Part shown: piece by piece, positions 6,913 through 13,581 of the stretch
Layout of the letters: every line of letters starts with the position of its first letter
How positions within the stretch are numbered: position 1 is the first letter of the stretch
Source of the DNA: Candidatus Roizmanbacteria bacterium CG06_land_8_20_14_3_00_34_14
Lineage (GTDB): Bacteria > Patescibacteriota > Microgenomatia > UBA1406 > GWC2-37-13
Length of the DNA: 19,572 nucleotides
Reading direction: 5' to 3'
Assembly: GCA_002779665.1 (NCBI GenBank)
Contig: PEVZ01000042.1
Span: 1 to 19,572, forward strand
Notes under the pieces: model-generated
The model's database searches: none
What the model was told of the DNA's origin: nothing
What the model saw: the letters and a program-made list of their open reading frames with translations, nothing else
Translations under genes and position numbers: made by a program

Positions 6913-9900
6913 TTTTCCGCCGGCTGGCGGATTATATCTATCCAAAGCATTGACAAAAAAACGGGCGGAATTTAAATCGGTAAATAAAGGAATATTATTA
7001 TCAATTGAAGCCCGACGGATTCGGTATCCGTCAGTGATCACTCTTTTAAACGAACCCTCATTATTATAATCTTCGCTCAAATTAATTACTAAGGAGACTA
7101 TACGTTTTTCAATTAAGTCAATAACAGTTGGACTTTGCTTATCATAAAGTTTATGAACTAATTTAGTCCTGACGCCCTTAGTTTTTAAAAACAGATGGGT
7201 TTTTTTAGTTGCATAAAGAGTATAGCCGAGATTTTTGAGACGCCAGATTGACTCGGAAAATCTAAGTTTAAAATCATCTCCACCAATTGATATTAATGCA
7301 CTTTTATTTTTTAGTGACAAACCGGTTGATATTAATGATTTCAAATACGCCTCTTCGGCCGTATCACCAAAACAGGCGACCTCACCGGTTGACCCCATTT
7401 CGACACCAAGTGCCGGATCAGCACCTTCCATCCTGGCAAATGAAAATTGAGGAGCTTTGACGGCGACGTAATTTGGATACTTTATTCTTTGTTCTTTCGC
7501 TTTGTCAAAAAAACTATCGACGATCACTTCGGCAAAATTTACCCCGGTTACTTTGGAAATAAATGGAAAAGTCCGGGAAGCTCTCAGATTTAATTCAATG
7601 ACAAAAACTTCGTTATCCTTGACCATAAATTGAATATTAAATGGCCCTGTGATATTCAAGGATTTAGACAGTTGACGGGCTATCTCAATCATTCTCTCTC
7701 CGCTGAAAAATCTAACCCGTTCGGCCGGATAGACAATGGTCGCGTCCCCTGAATGAACTCCTGCATGCTCAATATGATTGGAAATGGCAAAGACTTTGAC
7801 GACGCCTTTTTCGGCTACGGCATCAAACTCGATTTCTCTGGCATTGGTCATATATTTGGAAATGGTCACCGGATATTTTTTATTAATATTTGATGCTTTT
7901 TCGATAAAATGTTTCAATTCAATCGGGTTATAACAAAGGCTCATGGCTGCCCCGGACAGGACGTAAGATGGCCTGACTAATATCGGATAACCAACATCAC
8001 GCGCAAATTTTAAAGCCACTTCCATTTCGGTGAAACTATTCCAGACAGGTTGCTTAATTTTTAAATCATCAAGCAACTGAGAAAATTTCTTCCTATCCTC
8101 AGCTTTATCGATGTCCGTCGCTGTTGTCCCTATTATTTTTATTCCGTATTTATCTATCTTTTTGGAAATATTACTCGGCGTCTGCCCCCCCACCGAAAGA
8201 ATGACAGATGAAGGATTTTCAAATTCGTAAATATCAGCTACCCGCTCAAAACTGATTTCCTCAAAATAGAGGCGATCAGAAATATCGTAGTCAGTCGAGA
8301 CTGTCTCGGGATTACAGTTGATAATAATTGACTTTTTACCGTATTTTTTTAAATTCAAAGCCGTGTTGACGCAGGTCCAATCAAACTCAACCGAGGACCC
8401 GATTCGGTACGGTCCGGAGCCCAAAACCATTACACCCTTATCCCCAATTGGGGCAACGTCGTGATGTCCTCCATTATAAGTAGTGTACAAATAATTTGTC
8501 TTAGCTGGAAATTCACCGGCCATGGTATCAATTTGAAAAATTGATGGTTTTAGTTTCCATTTATTTCTTAATTTCCTAATTTCGAATTCCGTCTTTCCTA
8601 TTAGTTCGCCTATCTTCTTGTCAGAGAAGCCTAATTGTTTTAAACGTAATAATTGTTCTGGTTGTAGGGAACAAAAATTTTTGTTCTCTACTGATACAAT
8701 TTCTTTCTCTGCCTTAACGATTTCTTGCAAACGATATAAAAACCAAGGATCAATTCCGGATAATTCATAAATTTTTTGAACAGTTATTCCTAATTTCAAA
8801 GCTTTGGTAATGAAAAATATTCTTTTGGAGTTAGCCTGTTTAATTTTTGCCAAAATTTCATCTGTGGTTAAATTAAAATTGTTATCCGTAACTCCCAAAA
8901 CACCAATATCCAACATGCGGACACCTTTTTGAATTGCTTCTTCAAATGTCCTGCCAATCGCCATTATTTCTCCGACTGACTTCATCGAACTGCCAATTTT
9001 TTCCGATGTCCCCTTAAATTTATCCATATCCCAGCGGGGAATTTTGACAACAATGTAGTCCAAGGCCGGTTCGAAAAATGATTGAATAATTTGAGTGACT
9101 TGATTTTTAATCTCCATTAAGCTTTTTCCAAGAATTAGTTTGGCGGCAACATAGGCAAGCGGATAACCGGTCGCCTTAGAGGCTAAAGCCGAAGAACGGG
9201 AAAGGCGGGCATTGACTTCAATGACGTAATACTCAACTGGATGGTCGTCTAAATTCGAAGCACGAAGCTCGAAATTCGAAACGATTCTAGAATTTTCAAA
9301 TTTTGAATGATCAAAACGATTTGAATTTTTGTCATTAGAATTTTGAGTTTGTTTCGGGTTTCGGTTTTCGGATTTCGGATTTGGATTCAAAGCAAACTGA
9401 ACATTACATTCTCCAACAATCCCCAAGCTTCTGACGATTTTAATAGAAAGTTGTCGAAGATGGTGATATTCGAAGTTCGTCAGTGTCTGGCTTGGAGCTA
9501 CAACGATTGACTCGCCGGTGTGAACGCCTAAAGGATCAAAATTCTCCATATTGCAGACGGTCACGCAATTATCATATAGATCACGGACCACCTCATACTC
9601 TATTTCTTTATAATGATGAAAATATTTTTCAACTAATATTTGTGGTGAAAAAGCCAAGGCCTCTTTAGCCAAGGAAAAAAATTCTTTTTCATTTTCGACA
9701 ACACCTGACTTTTGCCCTCCAAGAGAAAATCCGGTCCGAACCATAACTGGATAACCAATTTCTATGGCTTTCTTCAAACCAGTTTCGATTGTTGTGACAG
9801 CGAAACTCTTTGGAGTTGAAATTCCAATTTTACGAAGGTGGTTAGCAAATTTTTCCCTATCTTCGGTTAGGTCGATGGCCGATACAGGTGTTCCTAAAAC

Positions 9901-10224
9901 TTGAACATTATATTTCTTCAAAATGCCTTTTTTATAGAGCTCCATTCCGCAATTTAGGGCTGTCTGACCGCCAAAAGAAAGGACAATCGCATCAGGTTTT
10001 TCTTTCTCTATCACTCGTTCAACAAATTCCGTAGTCACCGGTAAAAAATAAACTTTGTCAGCTAATTCTTTAGAGGTTTGAATTGTGGCGATATTGGAAT
10101 TAATTAAAATTGTCTCAATTTTCTCTTCTTTAAATGCCTTAATAGCCTGAGATCCTGAATAGTCAAATTCGCCTGCTTGTCCGATTTTTAGAGCACCAGA
10201 ACCTAGGATTAAAATTTTTTTCAT
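6877..10224 (-). CDS. carB: Carbamoyl-phosphate synthase large subunit
   Basis: A 1115-aa enzyme making carbamoyl phosphate from bicarbonate, ammonia (via CarA) and two ATP. Both tandem carboxyphosphate and carbamate ATP-grasp halves are present (for example H-T-G-E-S-I-V-V-A-P in the first, V-R-P-S-Y-V-L-S-G in the second), and a C-terminal MGS-like allosteric domain ends the protein. It is about 40 residues longer than typical CarB. The excess is explained by an in-frame repeat-derived insert (about residues 279-326, between F-A-L-N-P and Y-Y-V-I-E-V-N) and a short P-P-A-G-G palindrome near the C-terminus. The start overlaps the carA stop by 4 bp (ATGA). The 3' end is duplicated downstream. 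Confidence 0.95.
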   Translation of the reverse strand: MKKILILGSGALKIGQAGEFDYSGSQAIKAFKEEKIETILINSNIATIQTSKELADKVYFLPVTTEFVERVIEKEKPDAIVLSFGGQTALNCGMELYKKGILKKYNVQVLGTPVSAIDLTEDREKFANHLRKIGISTPKSFAVTTIETGLKKAIEIGYPVMVRTGFSLGGQKSGVVENEKEFFSLAKEALAFSPQILVEKYFHHYKEIEYEVVRDLYDNCVTVCNMENFDPLGVHTGESIVVAPSQTLTNFEYHHLRQLSIKIVRSLGIVGECNVQFALNPNPKSENRNPKQTQNSNDKNSNRFDHSKFENSRIVSNFELRASNLDDHPVEYYVIEVNARLSRSSALASKATGYPLAYVAAKLILGKSLMEIKNQVTQIIQSFFEPALDYIVVKIPRWDMDKFKGTSEKIGSSMKSVGEIMAIGRTFEEAIQKGVRMLDIGVLGVTDNNFNLTTDEILAKIKQANSKRIFFITKALKLGITVQKIYELSGIDPWFLYRLQEIVKAEKEIVSVENKNFCSLQPEQLLRLKQLGFSDKKIGELIGKTEFEIRKLRNKWKLKPSIFQIDTMAGEFPAKTNYLYTTYNGGHHDVAPIGDKGVMVLGSGPYRIGSSVEFDWTCVNTALNLKKYGKKSIIINCNPETVSTDYDISDRLYFEEISFERVADIYEFENPSSVILSVGGQTPSNISKKIDKYGIKIIGTTATDIDKAEDRKKFSQLLDDLKIKQPVWNSFTEMEVALKFARDVGYPILVRPSYVLSGAAMSLCYNPIELKHFIEKASNINKKYPVTISKYMTNAREIEFDAVAEKGVVKVFAISNHIEHAGVHSGDATIVYPAERVRFFSGERMIEIARQLSKSLNITGPFNIQFMVKDNEVFVIELNLRASRTFPFISKVTGVNFAEVIVDSFFDKAKEQRIKYPNYVAVKAPQFSFARMEGADPALGVEMGSTGEVACFGDTAEEAYLKSLISTGLSLKNKSALISIGGDDFKLRFSESIWRLKNLGYTLYATKKTHLFLKTKGVRTKLVHKLYDKQSPTVIDLIEKRIVSLVINLSEDYNNEGSFKRVITDGYRIRRASIDNNIPLFTDLNSARFFVNALDRYNPPAGGKDLKIKSWDEYL
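6916..6931. repeat. Short palindrome in the carB C-terminus
   Basis: TCCGCC-GGCT-GGCGGA, two 6-bp arms around a 4-bp loop. It is read in frame as N-P-P-A-G-G, just before the final 12 codons of carB and 3 bp from direct repeat copy B. GC-rich in an AT-rich gene, it looks like an inserted repeat. Confidence 0.65.
9247..9388. repeat. Dispersed-type repeat inserted in frame in carB
   Basis: About 140 bp of low-complexity sequence built from short units such as AATCCGAAA and TTCGAA. It encodes an Asn/Ser/Lys-rich stretch (starting N-P-K-S-E-N-R-N-P-K and ending E-L-R-A-S-N-L) that interrupts the otherwise conserved F-A-L-N-P ... V-I-E-V-N-A-R segment of the first ATP-grasp domain. The composition matches a class of intergenic repeats I recognise from other bacterial genomes. 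The frame is kept open. Boundaries are approximate. Confidence 0.75.
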
Positions 10225-11288
10225 ATTTTTTTCAGAAACTCATCAAATATCCATCCTGTATCCACCGGACCAGGACAAGCCTCAGGATGAAATTGAACTG
10301 ACATAAACGGTAATTTATTATGAATTATTCCTTCGTTTGTATCGTCATTTGCATTGATAAACCAAGGCAAGAAACCTTTGGGGATCCTACCAATGGCAAA
10401 ACCATGATTCTGCGTGGTTAAATAACATTTTTTTGTTCCAACCATAATACAAGGTTGATTTTGCCCTCTGTGCCCGAATTTCATTTTGTAAGTATCTCCA
10501 CCGGCTGCCAATGCTAAGATTTGATTTCCTAAACAAATACCAAGTAAAGGAATTTTTTTTGTCATTATTTTTTTGGTGGTTTCAATTGTTACATCGCACA
10601 TTTTCGGATCACCTGGACCATTTGAAATAACAACGCCGTCAATTTTTTCATTTAGAGTAAATATGTCATAATCCCAGGGAACGGTAATTACCTTAACTCC
10701 CCTAACTAATAAGCTTCTTATAATATTTTTTTTAACACCACAATCTATTACCACAACGGTCTTACTTCCTGCTCCTTCTCTGGACACCCTTAGGGTGGAC
10801 ACAGCGGCCACTAAATTTTTCTTATTTGGATCATCAAAATTTATACTGAGCAAACTTGTCCTGAGCAACGTCGAAGGAGTCGAAGTATCAAAAACGATTT
10901 TTGCCAACTGAGCTCCCCCATCGCGAAGTTTTTGAGTAAGAAAACGAGTGTCTTTAATTTCAAGAGCGGGAATTTTCTCATTTTTTAACCATTGAGAAAG
11001 AGTCATTTTGTTTTGAAAGTGTGAAGGGGTATCAATGTATTGGGAAACGATTAGCCCTGAAACGTGAATTCTGTCCGACTCCCAAGATTTTTTATCAGGA
11101 ACTCCATAACTACCAATAATTGGGTAGGTAGAAACAAGTATTTGACCTTCATAGGAAGGATCTGTCAACGATTCAGGATAACCAACCATGCCGGTGGAAA
11201 AAACCAACTCTCCCGACCTTGCCTCTTCATAACCAAAACTTTGTCCTTCAAAAATTTCGCCGTCCTTTAAGATTAATTTTGCATTCAT
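10221..11288 (-). CDS. carA: Carbamoyl-phosphate synthase small (glutaminase) subunit
   Basis: A 355-aa amidotransferase subunit that hydrolyses glutamine and passes ammonia to CarB. The N-terminal CarA domain has G-M-V-G-Y-P-E-S-L-T-D-P-S-Y. The class I glutaminase domain has G-I-C-L-G-N-Q (nucleophile Cys251) and Q-F-H-P-E (His333, Glu335). The linker between domains is enlarged by two repeat-derived pieces, about residues 134-148 and 165-175, separated by a conserved D-P-N-K-K-N-L-V stretch. It overlaps carB by 4 bp and follows pyrB by 74 bp, so the three genes probably form one operon. Confidence 0.95.
   Translation of the reverse strand: MNAKLILKDGEIFEGQSFGYEEARSGELVFSTGMVGYPESLTDPSYEGQILVSTYPIIGSYGVPDKKSWESDRIHVSGLIVSQYIDTPSHFQNKMTLSQWLKNEKIPALEIKDTRFLTQKLRDGGAQLAKIVFDTSTPSTLLRTSLLSINFDDPNKKNLVAAVSTLRVSREGAGSKTVVVIDCGVKKNIIRSLLVRGVKVITVPWDYDIFTLNEKIDGVVISNGPGDPKMCDVTIETTKKIMTKKIPLLGICLGNQILALAAGGDTYKMKFGHRGQNQPCIMVGTKKCYLTTQNHGFAIGRIPKGFLPWFINANDDTNEGIIHNKLPFMSVQFHPEACPGPVDTGWIFDEFLKKI
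10785..10797. repeat. Palindrome in the carA linker
   Basis: CACCCT-T-AGGGTG, a 13-bp palindrome inside the carA linker segment T-L-R-V-S-R-E-G-A-G-S. It is in frame and lies between residues conserved across CarA. Confidence 0.6.
10843..10888. repeat. Dispersed-type repeat inserted in frame in carA
   Basis: It contains CTGAGCAA twice (10846-10853, 10861-10868) and GTCGAAG twice (10870-10876, 10879-10885). This is the make-up of a repeat widespread in intergenic DNA of several bacterial phyla. Here it is translated as D-T-S-T-P-S-T-L-L-R-T-S-L-L-S within the CarA inter-domain linker without a frameshift. Confidence 0.75.
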
Positions 11289-11362
11289 AAATATTCAAAA
11301 AGCGAAGATACTAAATTTTTTTCGGTTTGGTGTTTTCCGATAAAAAATTTGGTGTCGAGCTT

Positions 11363-12307
11363 TTATTTTTCTAAAATGAGTTTTAACAAGGCCATCCTCA
11401 CATACATCCCATTTTTCGGCTCAGTAGTAAGGTAGACTGCCCGTTGATCACTGTCGACCGCCGTCTCAATTTCCCCTACCCGAGGAAGAGGATGCATCAA
11501 CAAGGTATTTTTTCCGGCTTTCTCATCGACTAACTTTTTGGTTAAAATGAAACTTAATTTCAACTTTTCATATTCCTGTTTATCAGAAAATCGTTCTTTT
11601 TGAACCCGAGTCCAATACCAGAAATGGCAGTCGGGTGGGATTTCATCGAGAGATTTTATTTCGACTAATTTTATCTTTCGCCTTTTCGCTTCTTCTAAGT
11701 CTTTTTCAGACAAACGAAGTTGCTTCGGTGATAGCAAGTAAATGGTATTGTTTGGAAAGATTGAAAGACCACGAATGAGCGAATGGACTGTCCTGCCATT
11801 CAATAAATCTCCGACCATCAAACCCTTTAAATTATTTAAGCGTTTATGTTTTTCGTAAATTGTGTACATATCAAGCAGTGCCTGAGTCGGGTGTTCGCCA
11901 ATTCCATCTCCGGCATTAATGACCGGAATATCAGCGACGTCAGCGACTTTTTTTAGTGTCCCAACAATTGGATGGCGCATAACAATCGCGTCACAGTATT
12001 GTTCAATCATTTTTGTCGTGTCTTCTATAGTTTCACCTTTAACGACTGAAGAGGTTAAAAGAGGATTTTGATATTCTATTGTCTGCCCACCTAACCGTTT
12101 GACGGCTGCACAATTAGAACTAAATGTTCTCGTCGATGGTTCGAAGAATAACAAACCAACCACCTTGCCCTGAAGAATTTTTAATAGTTTTTTTGCTGAA
12201 GTTTTTTTAATTATTGAAGCGGTAGCAAAAACTTTTTCAACTGACTTACGATTGAATTGATCTAAGGAGATAATATCTTGTCCAAAAAAAAACTCAGATT
12301 TTTTCAT
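11363..12307 (-). CDS. pyrB: Aspartate carbamoyltransferase catalytic subunit
   Basis: A 314-aa transcarbamylase joining carbamoyl phosphate and aspartate. Motifs: F-F-E-P-S-T-R-T (S-T-R-T at 58-61, phosphate binding), the 80s-loop region, G-E-H-P-T-Q-A-L-L-D (about 137-146), and M-H-P-L-P-R-V-G-E-I near the C-terminus. The usual S-F-E after S-T-R-T-R reads F-S-S-N, a mild divergence. No PyrI regulatory subunit is encoded nearby. It is the first gene of the pyrB-carA-carB unit and has a promoter of its own at 12325-12352. Lengths and motifs are normal for the family. Confidence 0.94.
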   Translation of the reverse strand: MKKSEFFFGQDIISLDQFNRKSVEKVFATASIIKKTSAKKLLKILQGKVVGLLFFEPSTRTFSSNCAAVKRLGGQTIEYQNPLLTSSVVKGETIEDTTKMIEQYCDAIVMRHPIVGTLKKVADVADIPVINAGDGIGEHPTQALLDMYTIYEKHKRLNNLKGLMVGDLLNGRTVHSLIRGLSIFPNNTIYLLSPKQLRLSEKDLEEAKRRKIKLVEIKSLDEIPPDCHFWYWTRVQKERFSDKQEYEKLKLSFILTKKLVDEKAGKNTLLMHPLPRVGEIETAVDSDQRAVYLTTEPKNGMYVRMALLKLILEK

Positions 12308-12324
12308 ATGTATCTGAGAATATT

Positions 12325-12352
12325 ATTATATTCTAATTAAAAAAAATAGCAA
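12325..12352 (-). promoter_or_regulatory. pyrB-carA-carB promoter
   Basis: On the minus strand TTGCTA (12347-12352), a 16-bp spacer and TATAAT (12325-12330) precede the ATG at 12307 by 17 nt. The leader would be about 10 nt, too short for an attenuator or a PyrR-type leader. No Shine-Dalgarno sequence is visible. Confidence 0.6.
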
Positions 12353-12371
12353 GGGGAAAATTTTAAGTTAT

Positions 12372-12380
12372 TGGTATAAT
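12372..12380 (+). promoter_or_regulatory. Extended -10 promoter of tRNA-Leu
   Basis: TGGTATAAT, an extended -10 box, ends 7 nt before the first base of the tRNA. No -35 hexamer is evident at the normal distance. The spacing equals that seen between -10 boxes and ATG codons elsewhere in the window. Confidence 0.65.
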
Positions 12381-12387
12381 GTAAATA

Positions 12388-12471
12388 GCCGGGGTGGTGA
12401 AATGGCAAACACGCAGGTTTCAAAAACCTGTGACCTTAACGGTTTTGAGGGTTCAACTCCCTCCCCTGGCA
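12388..12471 (+). tRNA. tRNA-Leu (anticodon CAA)
   Basis: An 84-nt class II tRNA. The acceptor stem GCCGGGG pairs with CCCTGGC (one G-T pair) and is followed by discriminator A. The anticodon stem CAGGT/ACCTG encloses the loop TTCAAAA, giving anticodon CAA (decodes UUG). A long variable arm and a T-stem GAGGG/CCCTC around TTCAACT follow. CCA is not encoded. The gene appears uninterrupted by an intron. Confidence 0.95.
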
Positions 12472-12478
12472 CAAAAAA

Positions 12479-13159
12479 ATGAGAAGAAATTTTATAAAAA
12501 TCAAGTGGACTTGTCAGTTAGCTTATGCTGTTGGTTTAATTTCTACTGATGGCAACCTTTCAAAAGATAAAAGACATATAAATTTTACTTCATCCGATAT
12601 TCAATTAATAAACACTTATAAATTGTGTTTAAACAAAAATAACTCTATTACTTTAAATCCTTTTAGTAAAAGGACAAAGAAACAAAGCTATAAATTTCAA
12701 TTTGGAGATGTTAATTTTTATGATTTTCTGACCAAAATAGGTTTACACCCAAATAAGTCATTAACAATAAATAAAATAACTATTCCTAATAAATATTTTA
12801 GAGATTTTTTGCGTGGACATTTAGACGGTGACGGAAGTATTATTTTTTATAAAGATCGATATAATGCCCATTTAAATCAGAAATATATTTACGACCGACT
12901 CTTTGTATATTTCATATCTGCAAGTGAGAAACATATGAATTGGTTACAGGAAAGTATTTACAAATTAATCGGTGTCAGAGGTTCGCTAAATAAACAAGCT
13001 TGGGGAAAAAAGAGTAAGACAGTAATTTATCGCCTTAAATTTAGTACAAAGGAAGCAAAAATTATTCTAAATTGGATTTACTATAAACCAAATCTTCCTT
13101 GTTTGTTAAGAAAATATCTCATTGCAAAACCATTTCTAGTCCCATCTTCACTCAACTAA
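12479..13159 (+). CDS. LAGLIDADG-type homing endonuclease
   Basis: A 226-aa protein with two LAGLIDADG-like motifs, Y-A-V-G-L-I-S-T-D-G-N-L (about residues 16-27) and F-L-R-G-H-L-D-G-D-G-S-I (about 110-121). The spacing suits a monomeric two-motif homing endonuclease that cuts a long DNA site. Both motif acidic residues are present, so the nuclease may be active. The ATG begins 8 nt after the tRNA-Leu 3' end with no ribosome site or separate promoter, so it is probably read from the tRNA transcript. The frame is open back to 12449 inside the tRNA, but without a start codon. It looks more AT-rich than its neighbours. No intron boundaries are seen, so it appears free-standing. Confidence 0.85.
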   Translation: MRRNFIKIKWTCQLAYAVGLISTDGNLSKDKRHINFTSSDIQLINTYKLCLNKNNSITLNPFSKRTKKQSYKFQFGDVNFYDFLTKIGLHPNKSLTINKITIPNKYFRDFLRGHLDGDGSIIFYKDRYNAHLNQKYIYDRLFVYFISASEKHMNWLQESIYKLIGVRGSLNKQAWGKKSKTVIYRLKFSTKEAKIILNWIYYKPNLPCLLRKYLIAKPFLVPSSLN

Positions 13160-13177
13160 TAAATAGTTTACTGCCTC

Positions 13178-13203
13178 TTGACAAGAAGAAGAAGAAGTAT
13201 AAT
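13178..13203 (+). promoter_or_regulatory. Promoter giving a leaderless mRNA
   Basis: TATAAT (13198-13203) lies 7 nt before the ATG at 13211. A perfect TTGACA (13178-13183) lies upstream, but with only a 14-bp spacer of AAG repeats, shorter than the usual 16-18 bp. Changes in AAG copy number would alter the spacing. Confidence 0.6.
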
Positions 13204-13210
13204 ACCACCA

Positions 13211-13573
13211 ATGAATCCTAAAGAGGCTTGGAAACAAAAATATTCTCGTTTTAAAAAACAAGCTTTATTGGTTCTCACGACTGCTTTTCGTTCTCCGTTA
13301 ATTGTTACGATGGGTTGTGGAACAACTGTTAAAGGGATTCCTGTTCACGATCACCAAGGCGAAAATATAGCAACGATTAATTTGGGAATTATTGGGCCTT
13401 CAGTATATGTGCCATATAATGAATCACAGCACGGAAAAATGCAAGATTGGGTAGAAGAAGGCGATATAGTTGACATCGGCACTCTTAAACTTAAGGGTAA
13501 CAAGAAAGCTATTCACCGCCATACTAATCCTATCGACGGTCAAATTGGTGCTCAGGAATTTGTAGCTGAATAA
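13211..13573 (+). CDS. Unknown 120-aa protein
   Basis: I do not recognise this family. The ATG at 13211 is chosen because the upstream TTG at 13178 is part of the promoter. After a basic, helical N-terminus (about residues 1-20) the protein is beta-rich, with Gly and His residues in clusters such as M-G-C-G-T-T, V-H-D-H and I-H-R-H-T-N. No signal peptide or membrane helix is evident. The gene converges on the IMPDH-family gene, with only 8 bp between the two stop codons. Its own promoter suggests an independent unit. Confidence 0.7.
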   Translation: MNPKEAWKQKYSRFKKQALLVLTTAFRSPLIVTMGCGTTVKGIPVHDHQGENIATINLGIIGPSVYVPYNESQHGKMQDWVEEGDIVDIGTLKLKGNKKAIHRHTNPIDGQIGAQEFVAE

Positions 13574-13581
13574 TATTTGTT

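Noticed and set aside
744..10224. TGA recoded to glycine (as in some CPR lineages)
   Set aside because: TGA acts as a stop in ATGA overlaps of AbiEi, sdhB and carA, each at the expected protein end.
12388..13175. Group I intron or split tRNA around the homing endonuclease
   Set aside because: The tRNA folds completely by itself, and no second tRNA 3' end or intron core is seen downstream of the nuclease.
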